Assembly (NCBI GenBank): GCA_030620095.1
Contig: JAUTXW010000203.1
Span: forward strand, 1,551,001 to 1,615,000
Source of the DNA: Kuschelorhynchus macadamiae
Taxonomy: Eukaryota; Arthropoda; Insecta; Coleoptera; Curculionidae
Direction: 5' to 3'
DNA length: 64,000 bases
A program made the translations under genes and the position numbers. Below the pieces are notes generated by a model. It made no database searches. It worked only from the letters and a program-made list of their open reading frames with translations, and was not told the origin of the DNA. The number at the start of each line of letters is the position of its first letter. Position 1 is the stretch's first letter. Shown one piece after another: positions 1 through 12,481 of this stretch.

Positions 1-796
<796 letters not shown>

Positions 797-847
797 AAAG
801 TCTTGTATAACTGGTGAAACTTTGGAGAAAAAACATCATGTTTTAAC

Positions 848-850
<3 letters not shown>

Positions 851-896
<46 letters not shown>
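851..896. repeat. (TA)n microsatellite
   Basis: Second TA tract, 57 bp after the first, separated by unique sequence. Confidence 0.98.
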
Positions 897-899
<3 letters not shown>

Positions 900-1205
900 A
901 AAATATCGATGAACATAAAACGTTACATAGAAATATAGAAGCAAGAAAAATAACTCCACAACTTCCTCAAATTTTGCGTTAAACATTTCAAAAGGCGTTC
1001 ATTGTATTTGAAATTAAAATTTGTTTCACACAAATATGTGTATCCAGCTTGCAAACAAAGTACAAAGGCACAAAGTATAATGAACCAAATACCTGTTACC
1101 GTGTTTAATTTTAGGTATTTAGATCAAAGGTAATATTAAGTGTAACAATAATATGCTTTAGTTACCCTAAACTCTATTTTTACATAGAAAATGGTAAAAT
1201 TTTAT
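897..1205. other. no gene recognised
   Basis: AT-rich spacer between the TA tract and the transposase relic; nothing recognisable on either strand. Confidence 0.4.
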
Positions 1206-1209
1206 TTAA

Positions 1210-1935
1210 AAAATAACAATAACGTGGGGCAGCGCAAAGTCGATATGAAGAAAGTATTGAAAAGGAATAATAAGGACTCCTCCATCAGTAAATACCATAA
1301 TAAAAACAAATAAAAAACTAGAAGAAAGAGGAATTTTAGGCAATGGAAAAAGGAAAGAAAAAAAATGAAGAAAAGCGATTTTTCAATACTTTCAAGGAAA
1401 TCCAAGACGCTCAAATCGCCGATTGTGTGCCATATAAAACTGTACACGTTCAGAAGCTTAGTGTCGATCGAAAAGAAAGGATTTTACTTATGGCATAAAT
1501 ATTAAAGATAGAAAGCAGCAAGATCCTAATTTATTTCATACTATCGTTTGGACAGACGAATCAAATTTCTCAACTGCGGGAATATGTAATACACCAAATA
1601 TTCATGCTTGGTCAAATAAAAATTCGTTTGCCGTCGAGAAGAGTGCTTTTCAACGTCGTAATTCAATCAAAGTTTTATGTGAATATTTCACAATAAAATT
1701 TTAGGATCATTATTTTTTTGGGGAGCATTAACTGGGGAGCGCTCACAATTTTTTAGAAAATGAAATCGAAGATATACTCCGCGAATTGCCTCTTAAACAA
1801 CGTAGATTCTTAAACTAGCAATATAACGAATCGATAAGCATGAAACGTTACTTTAGCCTGCAAACCATCTAGACCTCACATCTTTAGACACATTTCTTTG
1901 GGGTCAAAGGGAAGAGAAATGAAATAATAAATGTG
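1210..1935 (+). pseudogene. decayed IS630/Tc1/mariner-superfamily transposase
   Basis: The clearest stretch is at 1540-1640, reading TIVWTDESNFSTAG and then NTPNIHAWSNKN. This matches the first catalytic block (W-T-D-E-x-x-F) followed by the N-x-x-x-x-H-x-W-S signature common in insect transposases of this superfamily. About 270 bp later DLTSLDTFLWG resembles the third catalytic block (S-P-D-L-T-P-x-D-F-F-L-W-G) with the start of the block altered. The upstream part (1230-1500) shows a decayed helix-turn-helix and linker in shifting frames. The block carrying the second aspartate is missing. The relic at 17739-19241 belongs to the same broad family. It cannot make a functional transposase. 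Family placement is by motif only. Confidence 0.7.
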
Positions 1936-2126
1936 TACGAAAATAATGCTGAAAGTATTATAAACACGCTTTAGAGGCAATGTCAACATTTATCGGTTAT
2001 AACAACTTGTTATTGCTTCTAAATATTATTAACTATGTAATAAATCCTAACACTGGAACCTGTGGTGGAAGATAGATCAAGATACAAGAGTTCTAACCAC
2101 ACTACACCACAACTTGTTACGTTCTG

Positions 2127-2164
2127 GACGCGCGTTTCGCTAACCAAGTTAGCATCATCATCAG
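2127..2164 (-). ncRNA. hammerhead-ribozyme-like core in PLE pseudo-LTR
   Basis: Read on the minus strand: CTGATGA (2158-2164), then a perfect 6-bp hairpin GCTAAC-TTG-GTTAGC, then GAAAC, then GTC with the predicted cleavage after the base at 2127. This is the order CUGANGA - stem II - GAAA - NUH of hammerheads, which are established in PLE pseudo-LTRs. Four extra bases separate CTGATGA from stem II and no good stem I is visible, so activity is doubtful. The equivalent segment is deleted in the right-hand copy (3790 region). Confidence 0.55.
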
Positions 2165-2348
2165 ATGATATAAACTAAAGTAACTTATCCTAACCGAGAC
2201 TATTTATAGATAAATGTGGTCACACTTGGTGGCACCCGACTGCACCGTTGTCAAGTAAACAATAGAGGGGACTATAGGTAATAGGCCCTCTGTCTTTATT
2301 TAGTGCTTTCTTACCACATTTAACTATTTCTATACTCTCAAATGCATA

Positions 2349-3222
2349 TTAATATAATAATCTATTATTAGATATATTTTTAATCAACTTAAGATTATTT
2401 ATTCCGATTTGGTGATTGTTTTCCAAAGCATGTTGGACAACGCTTGACTTTTCTGTTCTTCCGTATCTTAAATATGCCATGTGTTTTTTAAAACGAATGT
2501 TTATGGAGCGTTTAATTTGCCCAACATATTTTAGATCGCAGTCATTACAGCTAATTTCATAGATGCCACACCTCTCCTTCAAGTCGATTTTGTCTTTAGG
2601 GTTTCCAAGGAGATTTTTCAAACTGTTCTTCGTTTTGTACACTACTCTAAAACCTACGTTTTTAAATACTTTTTCTAGACCTCTCGTATAATGGGATTAC
2701 TATGAACTTATTGGAAGCCTCAGGTGCTTGAAGAGTAGTGGCACCTTTTAACATTTTCTTATAGTTATATCTATTTACTAATTTATGCACACAATTATCT
2801 TTATATCCATTACGTTTAGCTATATTTTTAATCCGATTCATTTCATCGTTAAAACGTTCTTTACTTAATGGAAAATTGACTAACCCATGAGTTAAGAAAT
2901 GAAATGCTGTCATTTTGTGTTGACGGCAATGAAATGAGTCGGATGTTATATACCTATCAGTATTAGGAAATTTCCTATAAATATCAAATTCTAATTTATC
3001 GTTATTTCTAATAACTAAAGTGTCGAGAAAAGGTAATCGCCCACTGTTCTCCTTTTCGTCCGTAAAATTAATGGAAGGATATTTATTGTTTAATGTTTCT
3101 AAGAAAGTGTCCGAATTTTCTGTTTTAGTATCAAAAATAGCAAATATATCGGTATAGATACGTAGACCTGTACATAAATTAGTAAATAGACATAAGCATA
3201 AGAAAATGTTAAAAGATGGCAC
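2349..3222 (-). pseudogene. Penelope-like element: RT C-terminus and GIY-YIG endonuclease (left copy)
   Basis: Two overlapping reading frames. The upstream frame (2662-3222) carries the end of a PLE reverse transcriptase: the usual Y-V-D-D block appears as IYTDIFAIFD, so one catalytic Asp is lost. Next come the typical GRLPFLDTLV block and the IYRKFPNTDRYI motif, which in relatives reads YRKPTxTDRYL. After a frameshift near 2650 the second frame (2349-2642) holds the endonuclease, with GIYEISCNDC followed by KYVGQ, i.e. GIY...YVG with the CxxC pair characteristic of Penelope endonucleases, then an R-x-x-x-H block. PLEs copy themselves by target-primed reverse transcription using this endonuclease. 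The copy is 5'-truncated, frameshifted and inactive. Confidence 0.85.
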
Positions 3223-3631
3223 TACTCTTCAAGCACTTGAGGCTCCCAATAAGTTCATAGCAATCCCATATGATCCCAGATATACGAGATGTCTAGAAAA
3301 AGTATTTAGAAATGTAGGTTTTAGAGTAGCCTACAAAACGGAGAACAATTTGAAAAATCTGCTTGGAAGCCCTAAAGACAAAATCGATTTGAAGGAGAGG
3401 AGTGGCATCTATAAAATTAGCTGTAATGACTGCGATCTAAAATATGTTGGACAAACTAAACGCTCCATAATCATTCGTTTTAAAGAATACATGGCAGATT
3501 TAAGATACGGAAGAACAGAAAAGTCAAGCGTTGCCCAACATGCTTTGGAAAATAATCACCAAATCAGAATAAATAATCTTAAGTTGATTAAAAATGTATC
3601 TAATAATAGATTATTGGATGCATTTGAGTGA
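3206..3631 (+). pseudogene. Penelope-like element: GIY-YIG endonuclease fragment (right copy)
   Basis: An open frame of 141 residues that starts at the linker between reverse transcriptase and endonuclease. It runs through SGIYKISCNDC and KYVGQTKRS, the GIY-YIG core with its CxxC pair, to the end of the domain (SSVAQHALENNH, LLDAFE). It is very similar to the left copy at 2349-2642 but uninterrupted. The reverse transcriptase is absent, and the first Met is simply the first available codon after the truncation point. It has no promoter of its own that I can see. It may encode an intact endonuclease domain, but not a functional element. Confidence 0.8.
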
Positions 3632-3844
3632 ATAGAAATAGCTAAATGTGGTAAGAAAGCACTAAATAAAGACAGAGGTCCTATTCCCTACAGTCCCCTC
3701 TATTTTTTACTTGACAACGGTGCAGTCGGGTGCAACTAAGTGTGACCACATTTACCTATAAATAGTCTCGGTTAGGATAAGTTACTTTAGTTAGAACGTA
3801 ACAAGTTGTGGTGTAGTGTGGTTAGAACTCTTGTATTTTGATCT

Positions 3845-4288
3845 ATGTAATAAAAATTTTATTGTTTAATGGGATAACCCTTTTTGCGTAAACATAAAAT
3901 TATAAGATAAGATATATTTAGAGCTATGAGATGTTTCCTTTATATATTCGTTACATTTAATAATTTTTATCACATTAATTTTCATTATCCAACAAATTAA
4001 AAATATCTATTATGTTATTATCCATATATATAAATTAATAAAGACTCGTAGGAACTTTTACAATGTTGTTAATGGATGTTCGATTTTTTTATCTATCTGT
4101 CTGATATTTTAGACTAAAATAATTTCTATATTGGACTCCATAGTTTATGTTTAGGTTTAGATTAAATTTGCTATTAATCGTAGAACAGTTTATACAATTT
4201 TTAATTACATTTGACCTTAGAGTAAGAATAAAAATAGAGTTCATTATTTACATATTTAGCCATTGCCAAAATTACCTCACAGTATAAG
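3845..4288. other. no gene recognised
   Basis: AT-rich spacer following the PLE pair; nothing recognised. Confidence 0.4.
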
Positions 4289-4328
4289 CAAAGTTTACAG
4301 AATTAAATATTTAATTCTGTAAACTTTG
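4289..4328. repeat. 40-bp perfect palindrome
   Basis: Two 20-base arms (caaagtttacagaattaaat and its exact complement) with no loop. It could be the fused ends of a small inverted-repeat element or a cruciform-forming site. Confidence 0.9.
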
Positions 4329-5690
4329 GTATAAGGTCGACCGTACGACGATGCCAAGCCTAGCCAGGTACTCCAAAGTTTATACGAATTAATATTATGG
4401 TGGATATGTTTAAACATGATACAACAATATTATCATTCAAAGAATAGTAATGTTTTTCCAATATTAGTTTCTAAGCAGTATAAAGAAATTACTTCTGCTG
4501 CAAAATACAAGCTAAAATACCCAAAGCCTCAGATCAGATTACCCCACTATCAAAAGTTTTAATTAGATATGACAACCCCGATCGAATACTCCACGTATTA
4601 GACCATCCCACTTTCATTGATCGGGGATTCTTATAGTAGTGTAATACAATAGTCTACAGCAAAGATTGTTAAGGCGTCACGTGACCGTAGGCGTGGTTTA
4701 AAAGCCAATAGCGGTTCGTGGAACTAGAATAAACTTAAACATAACATTAACAATTAATTTGAGAAAAAAAATTAACGGATAAGTTAATTGAATTAAAATT
4801 ATCACATGCATGTGTTTTAATCTATTATTGTGTAATTGTTGATCTGGTTGAAATCTTCTAATTATATGTTGTCTTACTTCAAGAAGCAGAGTTCTAAAGG
4901 TGCGGTAAGATTAGAAGAATAGTGACTTTTTAAATATTTTTTGAAGTTTTATTTACTTTATTTTGGAAATTGCGAAACTAGGAGCTTTAGTTGATTTAAC
5001 TATGGTGCGGCAAGGTGACTTTGAAAAACATACCCGTTTATGTTTTGAATTGTTTTTTAATCACTAAGTAAACAGCTAGATTTCCTTTTCCAGGCGACTT
5101 GTAATCCGGTTCAGTATAATAACATTTATTTCGGCGGGATCATGAGATAATTCTTAAAATTGAAATGATACAAGAAAGTCTCGGAGGTGATTTTTTTCAT
5201 GATTACTATAATTTTTTCCTATCAGAGAATTAAAATAATTATAGAATAAAATGGCATAGCAGATCAGTTCGACTAATGATTGTCTTTTTCGAATAAAAAA
5301 ATATCTATACGTATATCAAAATTATAAATCTTTATCTATATAGCAATATTTTCGTGTTCAACACTATTCTTAATAATCACTTAGATGCTGTAATATGCTA
5401 ACCTAACTTAAAATATTTTTAATTTACTGGGTAATAGTCGAGAGGCGTCTCACGCCGAAAAAAAACGTACAGTGATTTCGAAATTCACTAGGTTTTGAAT
5501 TATATCTGGGGAAATAATAAGATATCGGATGATTTCGGACCATTTTCTAATTTTCACTTGAGTTGGGCCAATTTTTTATTTATGTCTTGTAAGGTAAAGG
5601 AATTTAAATGGTGATCCTTTGAGTAATCAAAAGTAATGTATTCGTAAACATGTTCTAAACTGGTTAGAATTTAAGATTTAGGCTATTCAT
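4329..5690. other. no gene recognised
   Basis: No coding signal on either strand. A short inverted match (ccccgatc near 4575 against gatcgggg near 4620) may mark a small MITE. Confidence 0.35.
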
Positions 5691-5699
5691 AATTGAACT

Positions 5700-6200
5700 G
5701 GTGAAAATGTTGACACAAATTCAAAATGACTGCCTAATTAAATGTTTAAAAATTCGGTTCTTATTGGATTGAGTTTAAAGTTTGCATAAAAACCAAGGGT
5801 GATAAAAAATCTTGTGTAAAATTTTGGTGTGGAGCCATTATTGTGGAACAAAATGGCGGTCTAATAAAATGTTTAAAATATCAATATCTACTTATCCAAA
5901 GTTAAAATTTTGCATAAAAATCAAGTGCGAAACAGAAAAGAATTGGTAAATTTTTTCAATTATATGTGGCAAAACAAAATGGCGGCTAATTAAATGTTCA
6001 CTGAGCCGGTAAATTTCCGTTTTCTCGAATAGAAACCTTTTTATGAAGAAAATTAATAAAAATCGTAAATAATTTGATTTACAGATCATTAAATTTACAA
6101 AAATAAAATATATTTAAATATTAAATTAAAAATAAATTAATAAAGAGCAAAAACAAAATTTAAAAAATGATATATTGGAGTATCGAAGCTCTATCTACGT
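5700..6200 (+). repeat. degenerate tandem repeat with AAATGGCGGC core
   Basis: The core aacaaaatggcgg occurs near 5848 and again near 5974, about 126 bp apart, each followed by taataaaatgtt or taattaaatgtt and preceded by decayed common sequence. A further decayed unit lies near 5725 (aaaatgactgcctaattaaatg). The same family appears at 14290-15300 (inverted), 26940-27190, 30840-31095 and 42140-42425. Confidence 0.75.
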
Positions 6201-6791
6201 TTCTATCTAAGAAACATTTACCATGGTAGTTATAATTCAAGACAATGAAAAAGGAAAAACGAATTATTATAGAGTCTTTTACGTAGAATGCAATGGTGTA
6301 GTTAGTTTTTTTTTCTAGGGGCCCACAGATATTGAGTTACAGACCAAACTTGTTCTTTTTTTTTAATGTAACACCCTGTATATTTTAAAACAACTAAAAG
6401 CATGTCAGTTCATACTTTTTAAAAAATATATAACCCTTAATATTTATTTTAAATGTTAAGCACGCAATTTGAAATTATTAACAAAATAATTATAATTTGT
6501 GTAAGGCACATACTGTATGTTTTAATGCAGAATAAGAATAACTCCTGTTATTAAATAGTTCTAACATTATTTTACTAGTTATAGTAATGTAAATAATCGT
6601 ACTATTATAGTCTCGAAATACATGAACTTTCATTTAATGTTTATAACTCTTACCTACTTTTTTATACAATATCAGCCATTTTACAACCCCTAAAAAATTC
6701 TTCAATTGTTTGGCAAAAACTCCGGCCATTTTGAAATCTAAATATCTCATATCAGATTCATTATCAGAGACCTCGAAGATCATTATATTAC

Positions 6792-6793
<2 letters not shown>
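6200..6793. other. no gene recognised
   Basis: AT-rich. Contains aacaccctgtatatt near 6370, a short motif seen many times in the window (11900, 38391, 38749) that resembles the ends of insect Tc1-type elements. Confidence 0.35.

Positions 6794-6855
<62 letters not shown>
6794..6855. repeat. (TA)n microsatellite
   Basis: About 62 bp of pure TA. Confidence 0.98.
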
Positions 6856-6861
<6 letters not shown>

Positions 6862-6929
6862 TTGGCTTACTCTTATTGTAACCCAGTAACCTGGGTATAA
6901 ACGGGAAGATCTCACTAGATGGGGAGGTT

Positions 6930-7745
6930 TAAGTATTTATCGGTTACATTTTGTACTATGGTATATTTTATTTATGAAACTAATTGCATGGCACCAGATC
7001 TCTGTAAGAAACAGATTCAGCCGCCAATCGAAGGATCGAAATCGAATAATGCCTGAGGTTAGTGGTGAAGTATGGAAGGAACACTGTGGGGCAGATTATA
7101 CCCAGCTCCTTGGACGGAGCGTAGATCGTCGGCCTAGTGCGGGATCAGAGGGGACTTAATCTAGTGAACCCCACGTCGAATCAAAGTCAAAACAGAGGAA
7201 GTTCCCTAAGAACCAAGAAAGATAGCCCGCAGTGCGCTGCCACCAAAAACGTACCAACATTGTGAGTTAAAACTGCAAATATATCAGGAAAAGACTTCCG
7301 AAGTTTGAAGTCAGAGGGTCTCCACTTCAATGGAGGGAGCACAGGTACAGAAAAAAGGGAGGAGTCAAGAAAAGCAGAAAATGACAGACAAGCACCTAAA
7401 AGTGGGCGACATTTTGAGTGATAGTAACTAGAATAAGCCTTGGATAGGAGTATCGTTAATGCAGTAATAATAAGTGTGGGGGTGAAGACCGACGAATAGA
7501 TCTAAAAGACACTTGTCGATATCTACTGTTCACACACTTCTATCCTGTACTACCTTCTATCCTAGTTTTAAGTCGGTCCGCTCTGCTTATAAAGGTCTTA
7601 TTTCAATCAAAAGCCTAACTTCTGCTTGGCAGAGAGGCTGAATGATAAAGTTTTCTCTCTGAGTTTGTCCTACTTATGGCAGATCTCTATTATGGTATGG
7701 GGGTTTCCTTTCCTGTTTAATTCTTAGGACAGAGTGTAGCATCTC
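6930..7745. other. GC-richer block of unknown origin
   Basis: Composition is visibly richer in G and C than its neighbours, with many stops in all frames. It includes a 61-codon open frame at 6974-7159 with no recognisable domain. It may be the decayed body or untranslated leader of a retroelement, but I see no long terminal repeats, primer-binding site or reverse transcriptase motifs. Confidence 0.3.
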
Positions 7746-8464
7746 ATATTCCTAAAAAGGCTAATATGACAAAAAAAATTAAATTTAATGCCCGTTTCGT
7801 CTTATTTTATTATTATTATCATTATTTTTAGCAAAACGAAGGAGAAATATAATAAAGCCAGGCTACGTTATAAATTTTAATGAAGAACAGTTACGGAACG
7901 TGATCGAAGAAACGCAAAATTTCAATTCGTTATCGGGAACCTAAAAATCTACTGATTAACAAGATAATTAGCATACCACCATAAATGTTTAAATATTAGT
8001 AAAATATAATTTAGTTTGTAATTATTTAACTGAAAAATACTCCTAAATATTGAAACATGAAAATGATTATTTTACACTTCAAATAACTGAAGTAAATATT
8101 CATTTTCATTACATTAAATATTAAACAAGCATACTGTCATTATTGCCCTAAAAATAATCTCCAAAATCGATATCTACTTTTGCACAGTTCTAAGTTAAAA
8201 AGTGTTTTTTTTAGAAAATAGGCGGCAGTAACCCCACGCTAAGTGAAAATAGTTTTACCAGCAATTTCGATACGGAAAAGTAAGTGTTAGCAAGATAAAG
8301 CTATAAGTCACACTACTATATAAAATAATTTCAAAGTCCATAAACTCCTCAGTCTCCATTTTTTGTAGTAAATTTTAATAACTCAAGTATATATTTATTT
8401 TAGGCTTAAGTTAATATTTTTAATGAATACCGTGTTATATAGGATCACGAATACATATTCAATA
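7746..8464. other. no gene recognised
   Basis: AT-rich sequence with no domain or repeat structure I can identify. Confidence 0.35.
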
Positions 8465-8850
8465 TTTAATTTAGAATGTCTGTGGACGGAATGAATAACT
8501 ACAGAAACGATAAGCCTTCGGCTCTCGCTAAAAGGCCTTTGTCATTTTATTTAGAAGTTGTTGGTTTTGCTCCAGGGAAATTCCGGAAATTTCTTTCACG
8601 ACCAGTAAAATTTGGCAATGTCCATTATTAATTCAGAGGGTGCGTGTAGCATATATCTTTGTTGTCTTGAATTCATTACCTAATAAAACCAGAAATTTCT
8701 TAAAGGGAATAATTTAATAAATAACCGAATCTTCATGTTCATCTAAAAGTAAAACAAATTTATTTTAACATAAAGGAAGGTTTTTATTCTAAAATTAAAA
8801 AGCAAATAACCAGAATAGTAATTAGTCTTCCGTGATTATTACTACTGTTA
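8465..8850 (+). repeat. dispersed repeat, two segments
   Basis: 8470-8620 (ggaatgaataactacag, then the block around ccagggaaattcc) reappears inverted at about 19862-19980. 8728-8845 (ttcatgttcatctaaaag, then tttttattctaaaattaaaaag) resembles 18908-19060, the inner side of the right TIR of the 17739-19241 transposon. So this is probably a remnant of the same or a co-inserted element. Confidence 0.6.
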
Positions 8851-9361
8851 TAAAATGTCAAAAAAAAAACTTAAACAATCCGAGGATTTGCTATTTATAA
8901 TTTGTAAAACTAGCATTTTTTTAAATACAGAAGCATTTATTCCATCTTTGTTTTCTGCATTATTTACGCCAAAGGCTCAAATCAACTTCAATCGTCAATT
9001 GCATACTGTATCTCGTGGGGTAAACTACAAGTACAACATTTATATTTAGCAAGTTGATTTATAATACTATCGGAACAAAATATGTATTACAAAAAACATA
9101 TGTGCATAAAAATATAATAAATTATTTGCATGCATTCTATCTCAACAAATTTTAAGTAAGTGTTTTGACGCTGACTATAATGTGCCGAAGGCGAACCATG
9201 TTTACCTCTCTTTTCTTCCTAGTGCGCTTTCATTCTATATTCTACACAGACGGTGAAATCAACACACCTCTTCCTAAATTTGACGAGTTGTAACTTATCT
9301 TAAAAGTTGTATAACGTACAAAAATAGTTAAATACGAAAGTTTTTTGGTTTAATATAAGTT

Positions 9362-9366
<5 letters not shown>
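8851..9366. other. no gene recognised
   Basis: Contains one 64-codon open frame without recognisable content; otherwise nothing. Confidence 0.35.

Positions 9367-9426
<60 letters not shown>
9367..9426. repeat. (TA)n microsatellite
   Basis: About 60 bp of pure TA. Confidence 0.98.
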
Positions 9427-9429
<3 letters not shown>

Positions 9430-9474
9430 TTTTAATAAAAATAAGAGAGTTGATATCTGGTCAGCGCAGTGTAA

Positions 9475-10445
9475 ACATGCTGTATACATGAAAAAAATAT
9501 TATTTAAAACTTCACATTAAACCAAGAAACTTTTGTAGCTAACTTCTTTGCATGTCATACGACTTCTGTGACCTGACTGCTGATTAATCAATTTTTATAA
9601 AACCTTTATTAAGCAAAAATAGGACCAAATATAACTACTGTGTATTTAACTGTTACCAATGCATAATTCAAAATAGGTAATATGAACAATGCAAATAGAC
9701 TGAAATAATGTAGAATAATTACATTTTACATAAAACAACTAACACAAATGTGCAATTAAGTATTTTGACAGTAATTGACAAAAAGTAAATATAAAAATAA
9801 TTAATTTTGTAACATTTAACCATATTAAATTAAATTTGATATTTTAACTTTTGGTAAGCTAATTGATGTTTTACCGTGTATAACAATAAAGTGTTTTTTT
9901 AAACCCTGACTTCATTAACTGTTATTCTCTAAAATTGAAAGTATAAAGAAAGTAAAATTATGTCTTTATTGAACTCTCCCGTTCTGATTAATAGCATCTT
10001 CGTAGTACAAAGCCACTAATGAACTTCTTATTGAATTCCGTGGCCTTACTGGAATGCGTATGATGTTATTAAAACTATCATGTGGAGAAGGAGACCGCGA
10101 ATCACAAGCCGCTTGAAATGTAGTGAAATATTAAACATTCGGGTAAGTTTTTATCCAATCTAACTAACCAATAATGTAAAATTAATTATTCAGCATTTGA
10201 CAAACAGAAAGTAAATATAAATAATAAACAATATTTTTTATATTCTATTGGCGTAGTCTGTTATCGAAGTTTGCAAATTTTAATTTTTTATCTTGACTAG
10301 TTCAAAGAATAACAGGGAAATTCATTCAAGAGACATACTGTATATGTACTCATTATAACTATTAATCTAACCCGTTGTGTATTGGTATTCTCTTAATGGA
10401 ATTGTTTCATACTTTGAGGAATTATTATGAAAAACCAAGTCAATC
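9475..10445 (+). repeat. diverged direct repeat, copy 1
   Basis: Aligns by eye with 10829-11858: shared blocks include cacattaaaccaagaaac, gactgctgattaatcaattt, aaaaataggaccaaatataac (gagc in copy 2), attccgtggccttactggaa and gaattattatgaaaaacca (gagc-aatt in copy 2). The copies differ by many substitutions and small indels, so the duplication or double insertion is old. No protein is recognisable in either copy. Confidence 0.85.
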
Positions 10446-10577
10446 TGTATCGTGTGAAAACAATCCGTAAATTATCATATTTTGGTAACTATCATCACAA
10501 CGTGGACAAATTACGAACACATTTTTACGGATGGTTCAGCACTCAATAGCAATGTAGGTTGCGCTTTTTTCCATTCA

Positions 10578-10841
10578 AGCATCTAAGACCCATACTAACT
10601 ACATATTGTTGAGCTTTTACTTATGAAGATACTAAAATATTTAAAAATATGCATAGAGTTCCATTCAAAATGATAATGTCCTGTATACATGAAAAAAAAA
10701 ACACACACACACACACACACACACACGTAGCATCTAAGACCCATACAACTACATATTGTTGAGCTTGTACTTATGAAGATACTAAAATATTTAAAAATAT
10801 GCATAGAGTTCCATTCAAAATGATAATGTCCTGTATACATG
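10578..10841 (+). repeat. 114-bp tandem duplication split by an (AC)n tract
   Basis: 10578-10691 and 10729-10841 are nearly identical. They differ by a missing 3-bp step (catactaactac against catacaactac) and a single change (gagctt-tt against gagctt-gt). A run of A followed by (AC)n at 10700-10726 lies between them. The pair bridges the two larger diverged repeats. Confidence 0.9.
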
Positions 10842-11858
10842 AAAATAATATAATTTGAACATTCACATTAAACCAAGAAACGTTTGTCAGACTTGACTGC
10901 TGATTAATCAATTTCTATAAAACTTTTATTAAGTAAAAATAGGAGCAAATATAACTTCTATGTATTTAACCGTTACCAAAGCATAATTCAAAATATGTAA
11001 TATGATCAATACAAATGGACGGAAATAATGTAGAATAATTTCATTTTACATAAAACAACTAACACAAACGTGAAATTAAGTATTTTTGGTAGACCGTTTG
11101 GTAAAATTGACAAAAAGTAAATATAGAAATAACTAATTTTGTATAACATTTAACCATATTAAATTGAATTTGATATTTTAACTTTTGATTAAACTATTTT
11201 GGTGTTTTACCGATTATAACAATAAAGTGTTTTTCTAAACTCTTGACTTGATTAACTGTTATTCTCTACAATTGAAATGTCTTTATTGACCTCTCATGTT
11301 CTGATTAATAGCATCTCCGTAGTAAAAAGACACTAATGAACATCTTATTGAATTCCGTGGCCTTACTGGAATGCGTAGGATGTCATTAAAATTATCACGT
11401 GGAGAAGGAGGCCGCAAATCACAAGCCGTTTGAAATGTAGTGAAATAATACCCATTCGGGTAAGTTTTCTTTTTCAGTCTAACTAACCAAAAATATAAAA
11501 TTAATTATCATTTGGCAAACAGCAAGTAAATATAAATAATAAATAATATTCTTATATAATGTACTGGCGGATAGCTAATGTTCAAATTCCAAACAAACTG
11601 CTTTTAGTCTCTTATCACAGTTTACAAATTTTAATTTTTTATCTTAAATAGTTCAAAGAATAAAAGGGGAATCCATTCAAGAAACATTCTGTGTATTTAC
11701 TAACTATAAGTATTAAATATCCAGGGTATTATATTGATAATTTGCATTATCCATATTATTAAATTTATTAGAATTAAAAATTCAACCCCTTTTGTATTAG
11801 TACCTATCAATAGAATTACTTCACACTTTGAGCAATTATTATGAAAAACCAGGTGACT
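10829..11858 (+). repeat. diverged direct repeat, copy 2
   Basis: Partner of 9475-10445. It has an extra insertion near 11560-11600 relative to copy 1. Function unknown. Confidence 0.8.
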
Positions 11859-12447
11859 CTAACATAACCGTAATCGCATAATCTGTCTATAATTTTATGA
11901 AACACCCTGTATCATTTTATTTTCAATTATATTATTAAAGCTGTATTTACTGATAATATTTGAATGTACCAATTTCACTGGCCACTTAAATATTCTTGTT
12001 ATAAATTGATTAGATCTAGATTTTCAGATGGTGCAATAGATTAGCATTGTTACCAAACTTGTGTTTTAAAATTAACTGACTGCAATGTTAGCTATTTACC
12101 AGAATTTCCGATACTATTCTTTAATTTCCATTTAATTTTAATAAAGATATAACAAATTTAGCAAAATCTGACTGTTTGTTTTAGCTTAATACAGCTTTTA
12201 GTAAAAAATTGGATGTTTTAGATGAACGAATATGAAACAAAAACGAATTTTGGAATATAGCTTTACCCTGCATAAGTTTATTTTTAACAATACATACATT
12301 ATCCTCTAGTCAAAAATATTCTAAGCGACTAAACTATTTGAATGTATATTAAATATTTAAGATTTTAAAGATTCGGTAAATTTCCCTTACCCCTAACTTT
12401 TCTCCTTATAAATCTTTCCTTTTTTTAGTAATAGTGAAGTTTGTTAT
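11859..12447. other. no gene recognised
   Basis: AT-rich; nothing recognised except the recurrent aacaccctgtat motif near 11900. Confidence 0.35.
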
Positions 12448-12472
12448 TTAGGTTAGGTTAGGTTAGGTTAGG
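12448..12472 (+). repeat. interstitial TTAGG tract (5 units)
   Basis: Five perfect copies of TTAGG, the arthropod telomere unit. Too short to be a telomere; probably a relic of break repair or a simple repeat carried by a mobile element. Confidence 0.85.
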
Positions 12473-12481
12473 CCATTTAGT

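Larger units (their letters stand above)
2074..3844. mobile_element. Penelope-like element pair, head to head (inverted dimer)
   Basis: The outer segments 2074-about 2720 and about 3206-3844 are inverted copies of one another, including non-coding flanks. The left copy is coded on the minus strand and the right copy on the plus strand, so their 5' sides meet near 3205. The left copy is longer, holding the reverse transcriptase C-terminus plus the GIY-YIG endonuclease; the right copy starts just upstream of the endonuclease. The outer ends match as atcaagatacaag against the inverse of cttgtattttgat. Inverted, 5'-truncated copies are known for Penelope elements, but here the pattern recurs at other loci in the window. 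Confidence 0.85.

Noticed and set aside
1202..1447. 81-codon minus-strand frame with a hydrophobic stretch
   Set aside because: Opposite strand of the transposase relic; hydrophobic run arises from A-rich coding strand.
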